Shown one piece after another: positions 54,430 to 64,000 of a stretch of 64,000 nt of DNA. Numbering within the stretch: position 1 is the first letter of the stretch; every line of letters begins with the position of its first letter. The DNA is from Dermacentor variabilis (lineage: Eukaryota; Arthropoda; Arachnida; Ixodida; Ixodidae): contig NC_134569.1 of assembly GCF_050947875.1 (NCBI RefSeq), forward strand, positions 37,237,277-37,301,276, read 5' to 3'. The notes under the pieces are model-generated. The model was not told the DNA's origin, made no database searches, and was given only the letters and a program-made list of their open reading frames with translations. Made by a program: the position numbers and the translations under genes.

Positions 54430-56680
54430 CAAGCAGATACGGGAAGCGATGGACGAATGACAGAATACATCCCGAGCACAAATACAGGCAAAAAAGGCGC
54501 AGTTTCCACAAGATGAAGTCGACAGAAAATGGGAAAGATACCGAGAGAAAAGATATGTGGCTCAAATACTGGTTCAAGCAAAGATTAAAAGTGAAAGTGA
54601 GCGTTAATCGTCAGAAATCTATTAGAAAAAGAAGGCCGCATCTAGAATATTTTGGAACACACTAACTTATTATACAGGAAGTGTGGAACAATACAACATA
54701 TCCTTAACGAAAATGGAAACAATCTGGAAAGGGTCGCGGTATTAAATTGCATCCAAAAAGGTACACTCGAATCATTTCATGACGATAAGGAGATGGATCC
54801 TGATTATTGAACCAGGAACAAAAAAGTAAGAAGCTCTGTTGAAATCATTAGAAAAGAGCTTATAAAATAGGTGAATATCAGACAGCTGGCGACAAAGTAT
54901 AACCAATGCAATTTATTAAGGTAAGAAGGGAAAATATATAATTAACTCGTATAGACCATCGACCATTGCATCAGTAATATACAGGCTGGCAATGGAGGCA
55001 ATTGATAACTGTAAGCATAGGCAGAAAGTAATAGCATATTGAGAGAACTTTAGAATTTCTTCAGAATTGATAGGTGGGTGTTAACTTATTTGTTTTACTG
55101 AGTGTATTTGAATGTCCAGGGAAGAAAAGAGACTATTATATGTGGCTCCTTTAGCCATTACCGGAGCGTAACGCAACGTAAATGCCACATTTTGTGGGAT
55201 ATTTTGGAAAGATAAGGCTTAGGCAAAGGCTGCATACAGCTTTAGAGGGAGACTTACTTAGAAAATACCGTTTGCCTAGTATGAGGAGTGATGAGGAGCG
55301 AGGAAAAAGTTGATATCTTCTAGGGACTAAAACAAGGATGGCCTTTATCCCCGCTGTTGTTATGATGTACAAAGTAAGAATAAAAAGTGAGCTAGAATGA
55401 ATCAATATCGGGTTTGATATCTCATATAAACAGGCGGGCCCAATAGTGTACAGCAGCAGCTCCTAGGTTTGTTGCATGCGGACGACAGTGTATTGCTTGC
55501 TAACAGGCAAAGTGATATGCAATGTCAGGTTAACATCTGCGGACAGGAACGTGAAAATTTAAGATTTAACTTTAGCGTCGGAAAGTCAGATCATATGACA
55601 TTCCATGAGAACAGTGAACAGACAGTGTAAATACATGGCCAGGAAATACCTCGGGTAAAAACATACAGATACCTTTGTGTATAGATAAACGAGGCCAATA
55701 GAAGCACAGGAAATAACATTAACCACAGAAGGTAAGAGAAATGGGGCCATAATGAAACACAGAGCGCTATGGGGATACAATAGGTACGAGGTTCTCCAGG
55801 GTATGTGGAAAGGTGTAATTATTCCATAGCTTACATTCAGAAATGAGGTTGTTAGCTTGAAGCGAGAGTTTAAATCAGGACTCAATGGCAACCAAAGGCC
55901 AGTGGAACGCCTCGCGTTGTGTGTTCACGGGAAAACTACAAATGAAGGCATGTATGGGCTGGAAAAATTCTGAAGTGAGGAAAGCTTCGACTAAAATTGA
56001 TTTCGAAGATCGACTGAGAAATATGAAAGAAAGTGATGGGTTGCGAAAGTGCTCAAGTATTTGTACAAAGAAAATATAAAGTAACCGTGGAGGGACATAA
56101 CTACGAAGCTTACTAGAAAGTCTGCGACCAGTATATAATAAGTAACATGGCAACAAAGGATGTTAAACGCAGTCAGAGAGTTTCGGACAATCTTCTGGGA
56201 GGCGGCAATGGGAAATAAACGGACTATGAATAAATACGTAAGAGGTAAAAACTAAATAAGGAAAGAAACACTTTATGATACTCAAAGGGAAGCTCCTTTC
56301 GAAGCGAGATCAGGATGCGTTAGAATGCGTAGATATAAATCGAGGTGCATCAAGGAAGAATAAACATGTGCTTGCTGCGCTAACGTTAAGGAAACGATGG
56401 AACATGTTTTATTAGAATGCGAAGATACTTGCCCGGCTGTCTGTTTAGGCTCCGCTGTCCTCCTTGAAGCCCTTGCATTCAGAGGTAGCTGGGGGAATGT
56501 AAATGTGTCCGCAACAGAGATTAGTAAAAACAATTGCAGGTTTGGTGGCAAAAAAAAAAAAAAAGTAGGGAAACCTCAAGCAACGGAGGCGTGTAAGAAC
56601 AAAGTTCCCAATAATGGTTTAAAAAGTTTGATGCTGGTAATTTCTGTTTGTAAAAGAAAAAGTTAGGTAAAGTATTATGG
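54430..56680 (+). pseudogene. Heavily eroded LINE (RT and C-terminus)
   Basis: Recognisable only in short segments in changing frames: a linker with WERYREKRYVAQILVQAKIKSESE (about 54530-54600, many charged residues), an NSYRPSTIAS-type block (about 54945-54975), LKQGWPLSPLL (about 55328-55360, the GCPLSP block), LLHADDSVLLANRQSD (about 55468-55515, where the catalytic core is HADD), KTYRYLCV (about 55660-55680) and a knuckle-like ETMEHVLLECED (56392-56427). An A run (56551-56564) may be near its tail. More than ten stops lie between blocks. Clade uncertain; this is the oldest LINE in the window by erosion. Confidence 0.68.
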
Positions 56681-56689
56681 GAAGGTAGC

Positions 56690-57199
56690 GCAACTCACAG
56701 CTCCTTTTCAAAGGGAACGCTCACAGCATCAATCCATCACTCCGTCCATACTCGCAAATTAAATTCATTACATTGAAGGCAATTAACTTTATTTAACATC
56801 CCATACCTTGTTAACACTAACCATGTATCTTACGAGCCGATGATAAACGCAGAAGAAAGGTAAAAATTGTCTTCGTAACACTGTTTTAAATGGGATGATC
56901 ATAAAATTCGTCCATCCAGTCCTCATTTGACGTCAATTTTCGGCCACAACATCACGTAGGAATGTTTCTGCTTTTACCGCCTCTCATTTGGTATTAATTT
57001 GCTTTAGAAAAAAGCTTATGCGATATATTCTAGCAAAAGCACCATTCATGTTTCGCAGAACGTTCGACAGAGCTGGCTTATGTAACTTTTGTCGTTTACG
57101 CCATACGACAGCCACTGGACGTCTGACTATCGGAATTCTTTGTTTAAATACAGGGCGTTTGTCCAGTTTATTCAGCTTCTGAGTAAAATGCCACACAGA
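56690..57199. other. No recognisable feature
   Basis: AT-rich; two short frames on opposite strands at 56984-57196 are mirror translations without domains. Confidence 0.4.
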
Positions 57200-57310
57200 C
57201 TAGAATGAGAGAAAATAAGGGAGAAAACGCAGAGTGGTTAACCAAAATAACTCTCCGGTTGGCTGCTTTGCGCTGGTAGAAGGTAAGGACGCAGAAAAGA
57301 TGAAGAGAGA
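57200..57310 (-). repeat. LINE 3' UTR module fragment, minus strand
   Basis: gcagagtggttaaccaaa, ctccggttggctgctttgcgctgg and a purine-rich continuation match the shared module with more changes than the copy at 45.2 kb. Confidence 0.55.
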
Positions 57311-58740
57311 AAAGAAGCTAGGAAACAAATCCATTCCCACAAACGCGATGAAGTCGCTTCACTACCATTGCAGTGTTTCATACAGAGTTGATGCTTTTCA
57401 AAAACATAACAGTGCTTTTAAAGGTCAGAGAATACTATATGTCAGATTGAGCCACCTAAAATGAGATAATTTGTTGCAAACTGCATTAACTATTTAACTC
57501 GTAAGATAAGAAAGACCTGACCTAGAATGTTTCCATTGCTTTATTTCTTCTTGATATTGTTCAAATACAAACCAAATGAAATATGAAAGGGTTTCACTGA
57601 GAACGAAGTGAGATACACCGGGTCGAAAATATTGTTGTCCAGCTGGTTAGAGGAAAATTTATTGTCCAAAACTTGTGTTTGGTACTTCTTTTGACAAGGT
57701 AAATTATTGTTTTCGAGATGCACCTCAATGTAGAAAAATAATACCAGCCTTCTTAAGCAAGGAAAAAAAGGTTGCATTAGTGATAATATGACCACCACGT
57801 TCGCTAAGACGATACCGACGAGGTCTTAAAGTTTTGTCAACAACACATCTGCTGCTGCTGACGGTCGACATTTTTGTACCTACCACTCTTGAACAGATAC
57901 ATAAATTAAGTAAACTGGAAGGCACAGATTAATATTTGGTTTTGTATAGTGTTTGCAGATATTTTTGTAAGGTCAACAATATTCTTGAGCTGCCAGTTAA
58001 AGGGCTAAGTAAACATTCTTTCTCGTGTATTAATAGAGCCGAACACGCAAGTTATTATTTCAGAACATAATGAAACTGGGCGAGTGTACCGCCACTGCAC
58101 AAGAAGTTTATAAAAACTTTTTATATATGGGCGTCAAACGCGAGAAAACTGTGCGTGAAGCTGCTCAGCGTAACTTCCAGCAATGATGCCCCTCGAGTAT
58201 TCAAAAACTCGTTTTTTTTTTCGCCGAGCCAGCACCATTGCTATACTGATACACTTGGGCTACGTAATGAGATGACACGAGAGCAGCACATTGTCAGTGA
58301 GGCTGCTAACAATCATTCACACGGTAAGAAGATCTGAACTTCACCTAATATGAAAAACAAAAGTAAGGCACGATGTTATCGAAGAGAGCCTTCAAGCAGA
58401 AACGTCTAAGAACTGCGGCAAATGATAAGGCGAACTAGAAGGACCTCGTTAGTAACAGACGCCGTGTGCTAAAAAATGAAGATTGCTCACAGCCGAAAAA
58501 AAAGTAAGTGATTTATAAGGCGAATCCTTAAATCAGCTGTCAACTCTCCGAAAGAAAAACGTACTTCTTAGTGAGCAGCTGCCTTGTTTGGGAATAAGAA
58601 AGATATGGGGAAATTAAGGGTATGCGGGTATCAGTTGAGCCGTTTCCATGAGGAAACACAAGAATCATTCGAATGGCTTGCTGTCTACGATAACTGTGCA
58701 CGGAAGCGAGACTTCTTTTGTTTTTCTTTTTGTTTTTTAG
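57311..58740. other. Unassigned 1.4 kb
   Basis: AT-rich DNA; no gene, repeat boundary or RNA supported. Confidence 0.4.
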
Positions 58741-58745
58741 CGAAG

Positions 58746-58932
58746 CTTTTTTTTTTTTTGCTTGCCATTACATGGTTTCTATTGGGTCAGTCGGTCGCCG
58801 GTCTGTGGCCGATCTGGTTCTCGCTAAGTAGATCCGTATTCTATTATAAAAGAAAATGAGCTGCGTCCGGCGGCAAGATTTGAACCCCGGTCTCCCAGCC
58901 CAATGTTCTAACCATTAGGTCACAACTGCACC
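58746..58932 (-). mobile_element. tRNA-derived SINE, second type, minus strand
   Basis: The minus strand starts with a tRNA-like head: ggtgcagttgtgacctaatgg followed by a ttagaac (A-box region), and ggggttcaaatc (B-box, about 58872-58883 on the plus strand), then gccgccggacgcagctc. The body continues leftward to an A tail (T run at 58748-58760 on the plus strand). The head differs from the SINE at 14.1 kb. No TSD is obvious. As a tRNA gene it is unlikely because the anticodon arm does not pair cleanly. Confidence 0.65.
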
Positions 58933-59129
58933 TTATTTAAACACATGAAAACGAAACATGCAATATGACACGCTACATAACTGACATTGCTACACACTAA
59001 ATCAAAACTAAGGTAAACAAGCTCATGCGTCCAAAAAGCGCAGACAGTCTGGAGGAAGTTCCTGCGCAGGATACATGCTTCTCGCATAAGATGGGGTTTC
59101 GCGAAAGAAGGATCTACAGGTTTTCCCGC

Positions 59130-59370
59130 TCAGTTTAATCCAAACGCCATTGAAAATAATCCAGGTGCCAGCCAATTTTATCTGAGCGCCAGTATTTTTA
59201 ATCCAAGTGCCAATAATTTAATCCAGGTGCCACCACATTTAATCCCAGCGCCATTCGAATTAATCTGCGTGCCAACTCATTTAATCCTCGCACCAGCCAT
59301 TTTAATCCAAGTGCCACACATTTTAATCCCAGTGCCAGTCAATTTAATCCTGTTGGAAATTGATTGAGGA
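59130..59370. repeat. Subterminal array of 22-30 bp units, left arm
   Basis: Roughly ten units of the pattern TTTAATCC followed by AAGTGCCA, CAGGTGCCA or CAGCGCCA, separated by variable A/T/C-rich spacers. Its inverse copy is at about 61345-61575. In DNA transposons such subterminal repeats often bind transposase; that role is inferred. Confidence 0.8.
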
Positions 59371-60639
59371 ACAAATAATTCTTGCAGAAGAGGTCGTAAC
59401 AGGCGTCACGAATGCCGTCTATTCATTGATGTGATCACTATATTGACGTCAGCACTATGGCAGCACAGTTTCCCCGCTACCGGTGTCGTCATGGCTGCTT
59501 CAGAAACACTTCGTGTGTTATACCACTCACTCATTTCCTCCTTTTCGAGTCGCATTTTCGAGTGGCAAGAGTGACCCACATAAGTGAGTCAGAATCGTGA
59601 CGGATATTACGCGAATTGGGTTGCGAACATGACATGCGATTTCCTGCCCTATCGTCTTGCATATCGATCGACATCATTCGCAAGGGTAAAAACTTGCTCA
59701 CCATTGCTCAGGCACTTGACAGAATCACTAAGCGATTCAATATAGCTCACTAAGCCTGTGTCTTGCATACACTGTTATGCTTCTAACTTGCATATCAAAT
59801 GAGATGGTTCTGAGAATGTAACAGCTTATTCTTGAGTGACATGATTAGGTCATTAGTGACCTACTCGACGTCACCACCGTCGCACATCTTCTAACCTGCC
59901 TACTAACATATCAAAGGAAATCGCTGCTCCCTATCAAAAACCTGCTCCCTATCATTGACTAAAGTGACGTGATCACTAGTGACTCTCGTGATGTCACCAC
60001 GCTTTTCACGCATGCACTATCCTAAACTGCCGGCATGTATATCAAACGAAGTGGCTTATAAAGGGTAATAACCTGATCACTATCACGCAGCCAGTGAGGT
60101 GATCACTAGTGACTCACATGATGTCATCATGGTTCCCGTGCAATCGTGCACTTCGTTTGATAAGCATGCCAGCAGTTTAGGATATTGCATGCGTGAGAAG
60201 CGTGGTGACGTCACGAGAGTCACTAGTGATCACGTCACTTTAGTCAATGATAGGAAGCAGGTTTTCAAGCTTTGAAAGCGAATTCCTTTGATATGTTAGT
60301 AGGCGGGTTAGAAGATGTGCGACGGTGGTGACGTCGACTAGGTCACTAGTGACCTAATCATGTCACTCAAGAATAAGCTGTTACATTCTCAGAACGATCT
60401 CATTTGATATGCGAGTTGGAAGCATAACAGTCTATGCAAGACACAAGCTTAGTGAGCTATATTGAATCGCTTAGTGATTATGTCAAGTGCCTGAGCAATG
60501 GTGAACAAGTTTTAACGCGATAGCGTTGAGGAGCTCGTGTCGCAGAAAAGCCGGTGTCGTCGGCGTCGGTGTCGGCGTCCGCGGCGTTGGCCGTGAGCGA
60601 TAAATCACGGCAGGCACTTCATAAATAAAAAGCAACTTC

Positions 60640-60712
60640 CAAGATGGGCTGGGTGGGAATCGAACCAAGGTCTCCGGAGTGTGAGACGGAGACGTTACCA
60701 CTGAGCCACGAG
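60640..60712 (-). other. tRNA-like segment inside the nested insertion
   Basis: Minus strand: ctcgtggctcagtggtaacg (A-box region), ctccgtctcacactccggag (anticodon-like arm with a CAC in its loop) and ggttcgattccc (B-box). The order and spacing are those of a tRNA, perhaps valine-like from the CAC. The acceptor ends do not pair clearly, and it lies inside a repeat, so I read it as a SINE head and not a working tRNA gene. Confidence 0.6.
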
Positions 60713-60749
60713 TTTTTTTTTTTTTCTTTATTTAACTGAGCCACGAGTT
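60700..60749 (-). mobile_element. Tail-only micro-insertion with a 15 bp duplication
   Basis: actgagccacgagtt occurs at 60700-60714 and 60735-60749. Between them are 20 bases reading taaataaagaaaaaaaaaaa on the minus strand, a poly-A tail with a short AATAAA-like lead. This is what an extremely 5'-truncated retrotransposition would leave. Confidence 0.55.
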
Positions 60750-61649
60750 CGATGCTTCAAAGCGGTACAAAAGCGCCTCTAGTGAACGCGGTGTTGCCTT
60801 AGAAACGAGCTGTTTCTAAGGCTCAGGCGTGCGTCTCTTGCTCAGGCGCACATTTCGTTGTCGCGCCGGACGCTGCGTTGCTCGACGCTCACCGCGTCCG
60901 ATGCGGGGCGCGTAGTCGCTGCGCCGTAGCCCATTGTCTTACACCCCTTGGCGGGTCGACGGGAACGCTGTCGCGTTCCACTCTTGAAGGCGAAGCTTAA
61001 GCGTCCTCCAATTTTTTACCCTTGCGAACGATGTTGATAGATATGCAAGATGATAGGGAAGGAAATCGCATGTCATGATCGCAACCCAATTCGCGTAATA
61101 ACCGTCACGATTCTGACTCACTTATGTGGGTCACTCTTGTCACTCGAAAATGAGACTCGAAAAGGAGGAAATGAGCGAGTGGTATAACACACGGAAGTTT
61201 ATGAAGCAGCCATGACGACACCGGTAGCGTGGAAACTGTGCTGCCATAGTGCTGACGTCAATATAGTGATCACATCAATGAATAGACGGCATTCGTGACG
61301 CCTGTTACGACCTCTTCTGCAAGAATTATTTGTTTCTCAATCAATTTCCAACAGGATTAAATTGACTGTTACTGGGATTATAATGTGTGGCACTTGAATT
61401 AAAATGACTGGCGCAAGGATTAAATGAGTTGGCACGCGGATTAATTCGTATGGCGCTGGGATTAAATGTGGTGGCGCCTGGATTAAATTATTGGCACTTG
61501 GATTAAAAATGCTGGCGCTCAGATTAAATTGGCTGGCACGTGGATTATTTTCAATGGCGTTTGGATTAAACTGAGCGGGAAAACCTGTAGTATATTGCGC
61601 CATTCGGGAGCACCTCTCTCACAGTAACGTTATGGCAATCCTCACTCAT

Positions 61650-62640
61650 CTAAAGAAGTTGAACATGTACAACGTAAAGCGAATTCATGGCAGCAGCGCA
61701 ATCTGTCCACATTCGATCGTGCTGAAGTTTGCAATGTGTTCTTAACTGCCCATCTAACTTATGTAGTGCAAGTGTTGCACTACCCACGGCTGCGTCTTCA
61801 AGCAGTGCATCGGGTATTTGCAACATTTATTTGTAGCTCGTGCTGTCAATCGATTCTGCGTGATAATCTCTTCCTCCGTCCTGAATGAGTTGGCCTATGA
61901 CTGGTCCACCTCTTCGCCTGGCAAATTGTGCCTCCTTTGCTTTTCGTTCGAGACGTTGATCATCCATTCTTGCATGAAAGCTCGCGGGATCAATTAGTTA
62001 ATCATCTACCTTGTGTATGTGCCATCAGCTCTCAATGATGTTCCACAGGCTCCCTTGGGACTTTCTTAAGGAGGTTGTTGACAATCCTTTTCTTAAGCAC
62101 CAGGTTTAGCCTAGAATACATTTTCACTGCGGGTCGCAATGCGACTTCTGCTGCTCTAGCGGGCGCACTTTTTCAGGGTCCCTTGCATCGTGCACCTTAT
62201 TTTAGGCAGGCCATATCAGGATGCACTTAGACTGGTCCGCAGAATTGGTATACCCCTAGAGAGCAACACTTTTGCCATAAATTGCATTCAGAAACCATTC
62301 CTGTTCAAACGTGACTTAACTTAAGGGGCTGCTTTGCGCCGTGATCAACAAACTACCGACCATGTCCGCACGCCGAGAAGATAAGTCACTGTATTGTAGA
62401 CTATATAGATGCCGTATTTTGGGAGCGCATTCTTCAACGAACGATTAAAAAGAACATAGACATCACGCCCTAAATTAGGTTTCTGCCGTTTAGGAATACC
62501 GGTGGTCCTCCATGTGACATGTTCATGCTTCTGGGTTTATAGCGTCTATCGAGATTTAGATCATGTGATCGACATGCCGAAAGTAGGGCACAGCCGCACG
62601 CATACTCCTCTCTTGCCAGATTGTTTATTTGAACGGTTAC
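61650..62640 (+). pseudogene. C-terminal part of a LINE polymerase
   Basis: Across frameshifts the plus strand reads MAILTHLKKLNMYNVKRIHG (61631-61690, split in two parts), a QVLHYPRLRLQAVHRVFATF segment (about 61767-61830), TSLGTFLRRLL-like and FSLEYIF blocks (about 62050-62130), PLHRAPYFRQAISG (about 62181-62225), KLHSETIPV (about 62280-62315) and a knuckle-like CRPCPHAEKISH (about 62352-62390), ending with PPCDMFMLLGL (62511-62545). This is the long region after RT in a LINE polymerase related to those with a terminal zinc knuckle. Frames change repeatedly and stops are frequent. It lies directly to the right of the foldback element and may have been cut by it. Confidence 0.62.
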
Positions 62641-62708
62641 ACCGTTGTTTCTGCATTTTCGCTTTCTTCTTTGCATACTCTGGGAGCTGCCGCTCCATCG
62701 TTGCAAAT

Positions 62709-64000
62709 ATGGATTAAGATACTTCCCAGGACCTTTCTGGACACGCAGCCACCAGGTCGGCTTACGTGCAGGAAACGTGGGAGTGAGTCAAGTGACAGCG
62801 AGGTCATCGAGTTTTACTCGGACAGCTGCGACTCGTCGGACGGCCACTAAAAGCTTGTCGCGAACCGAAAGGCAAAAAGATTTCTGCGGGCGTCATCGCC
62901 GGCGAATGTTTCTGCGGTGAAGGATATGCCGCAGCGCTGGTCGCACACTGTGGACCCTATGACCAATTTGCGGCTCCTGAACAGGCGGGTTCTCTCTTTG
63001 TTACTCGAGCGAATCGCATCGAATGAGATTAAAGACGTGAAAATAAACGCGTGGAAAAATGTCCTGGCTGTAGACGCTTTACATCGTAGCGCACTGCAAA
63101 GCCTTCAGAATATCACGGAAAGCGACAAAGTAAAAGTAGGGTCAATGATCCCTGCAGGCGGTAACGGCCCTGCTGGCGCCATTTGTGACGTCGACGTTTC
63201 CATTTCGACCGACAACTTGCCAATAATGATGGAACCAACAGAAGACACTCTCATCACACATCTTACCAGACTCAGAAGCACACGCTACGTGAAGCTTGTT
63301 TTGAGGGAGACTGTCTTTCCTCTCACGTCAAAATTGGCCATGTTCGCCATCCAATACGAGCATACATACCCAAGTCCCTACATGGTCACGAGTGATTCAA
63401 GAGTGGCCACGTAAGAAGCGTCTGTTTGAACAACGTCGTGTGCCCGTGGTGCGCTGCATCCCTTTCACAAGACGCCTACCGCGCGACTGCCCTAAAGGAC
63501 TGCCGTGTTTCCCACGAAGCTTGATCAAAAGAATGCCCGCGGATCCGGAATAAACTCGCGGTTCTAAAGCGTATGGTTCGGGATCATTCAACACAGAGGA
63601 AGGCTGCCGCTATACTTAGGCGCCGACGGTATCGCCACCGAAGAGCGCAACGAAAAGCCGCACCAAGCGACACGCCCTCTTTCGCCAAAGCGGCTGCTGC
63701 ATCAACGCGTAACGCCACTATGAAAGATACTGTGAAAACGAAGAAAGTGGCAACGCTAGATCATCCTAAAAAGTCCGCGCTTCCAAGCACGCAATCGGCC
63801 CCGGACACACCTCGAATACCACCGCCATCGACAACCTCACGAACCGCTGATGCAACGACGACTGATGATCGCCAGGTCATAATAAAGCTGCGCTCACTGA
63901 TGGATGGTGTACGTGTTCTACTCAGCGACATGAAAACCCCGTTTGCGCAGAGCACGCTGCGGGTGCTGGACAACTTGAGTCTAGTTCCTGCGGCGCTAGG
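62709..64000 (+). pseudogene. LINE ORF1 (gag-like, zinc knuckles), runs off the right edge
   Basis: ATG at 62709, with a TAA as third codon. After a frameshift near 62775 it reads KRGSESSDSEVIEFYSDSCDSSDGH, a TAA (62848-62850) and then the long segment to 63414: MTNLRLLNRRVLSLLLERIASNEIKDVKINAWKNVLAVD and SSVRRL-equivalent RSTRYVKLVLR (quoted only by key runs NLRLLNR, NVLAVD). After another shift near 63395 it gives the knuckles SGHVRSVC, NNVVCPWC and DCRVSHEA-stop-SKECPRI, then an arginine-rich stretch and a proline-rich tail to the window end. This is a gag-like ORF1 of an RNase H-type LINE, which binds LINE RNA. At least four lesions make it a pseudogene. Its ORF2 should lie to the right of the window. 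Confidence 0.78.

Larger units (their letters stand above)
60514..61011. mobile_element. Insertion of about 498 bp nested in the right foldback arm
   Basis: The opposite arm lacks this DNA, which fixes its limits to within the shared T run: gaacaagtttt before it and tttttaccc after it. It starts aacgcgatagcgttgaggagctc and ends aagcttaagcgtcctccaa. It contains GTCGGC/GTCGGT repeats (60555-60590), a tRNA-like segment on the minus strand (60640-60712) and a GC-rich right half. It could be a composite SINE. It is younger than the foldback element. Confidence 0.75.
59114..61590. mobile_element. Giant foldback (palindromic) element, arms about 940 bp
   Basis: The left arm 59114-60053 and the right arm 60149-61590 (after subtracting a nested insertion of about 498 bp at 60514-61011) are inverted copies over their whole length. 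The loop is 95 bp (60054-60148). The outer ends are ctacaggttttcccgctcag and its inverse. Identity looks near 95% by eye over the inner 250 bp of the arms. Near the tips each arm has an array of about ten AATCC-x-GYGCCA units. Near the loop are five TCACTAGTGA palindromes about 120 bp apart. No transposase is encoded. It resembles foldback transposons with long, internally repetitive inverted repeats, but a TSD is not clear and the superfamily is unassigned. Confidence 0.88.

Noticed and set aside
58860..58932. A functional tRNA gene on the minus strand
   Set aside because: Anticodon arm does not pair and a body with an A tail follows, so SINE.
59130..59370. Regularly repeated short units that could suggest a CRISPR array
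   Set aside because: Units are diverged, spacing is irregular, and the array lies in a transposon arm of a eukaryotic genome.
60640..60712. A functional tRNA gene
   Set aside because: A- and B-boxes are present but acceptor pairing is poor and it is embedded in a repeat; a SINE head explains it better.
61337..61603. 88-codon frame rich in FNPNA and IPAP repeats
   Set aside because: It reads the subterminal tandem array of the foldback arm; the equivalent in the other arm is broken, so protein coding is unlikely.

Overview
This window looks like intergenic, repeat-dominated DNA of an arachnid, most probably a hard (ixodid) tick. That call is an inference from family resemblance: a tRNA-derived SINE at 14054-14285 resembles the tick Ruka type, and many degenerate LINE proteins have the character of those seen in tick genomes. 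I find no host gene I would defend. Nearly every readable protein belongs to a retroelement. The remaining stretches (parts of 9-12, 15-20, 26-33, 40-45 and 52-59 kb) are unassigned.

Layout, left to right. 0-6.2 kb: 3' half of a LINE with a long open reverse transcriptase frame (it enters from the left edge), then 3' pieces of RNase H-bearing LINEs on both strands. 6.6-9.3 kb: a Penelope-like (PLE) fragment on the minus strand, a 278 bp inverted-repeat element, and a tandem array of about 230 bp units built on TCTATAGAC palindromes. 12.5-17.6 kb: a PLE with inverted terminal repeats and a 13 bp target-site duplication (TSD), a tick-type SINE with a 12 bp TSD, a LINE copy whose 5' part is inverted exactly as twin priming predicts, two long hairpins that look PLE-derived, and a 300 bp CA microsatellite. 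20.4-26.4 kb: a nearly full-length but broken LINE (ORF1-like, endonuclease, RT, RNase H, C-terminal knuckle), interrupted by a 799 bp solo LTR and by a second LINE fragment. 30.5-31.9 kb: LINE 3' ends, a TATC microsatellite and a GTC repeat.

33.6-40.2 kb: a complete, apparently young Ty3/gypsy element on the minus strand. It has 694 bp LTRs with five differences, a 4 bp TSD, and one uninterrupted 1477-codon gag-pol frame. Its pol order is protease - integrase - reverse transcriptase - RNase H, so integrase precedes RT. The capsid region is SCAN-like. Both traits point to the Gmr1-like group.

45.5-56.7 kb: a full-length broken LINE (ORF1, endonuclease, RT, C-terminus), a recent 5'-truncated RTE-clade insertion with an open 359-codon RT frame and a 10 bp TSD, and an eroded third LINE. 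58.7-64 kb: a second tRNA-derived SINE; a 2.5 kb foldback (palindromic) element with arms of about 940 bp and a nested 500 bp insertion; a LINE C-terminal fragment; and a LINE ORF1 (gag-like with zinc knuckles) running off the right edge.

The most unusual items are the giant foldback element at 59114-61590 and the integrase-first Ty3/gypsy element at 33559-40176. Most of the rest is a record of nested insertions, several of which can be dated relative to one another.
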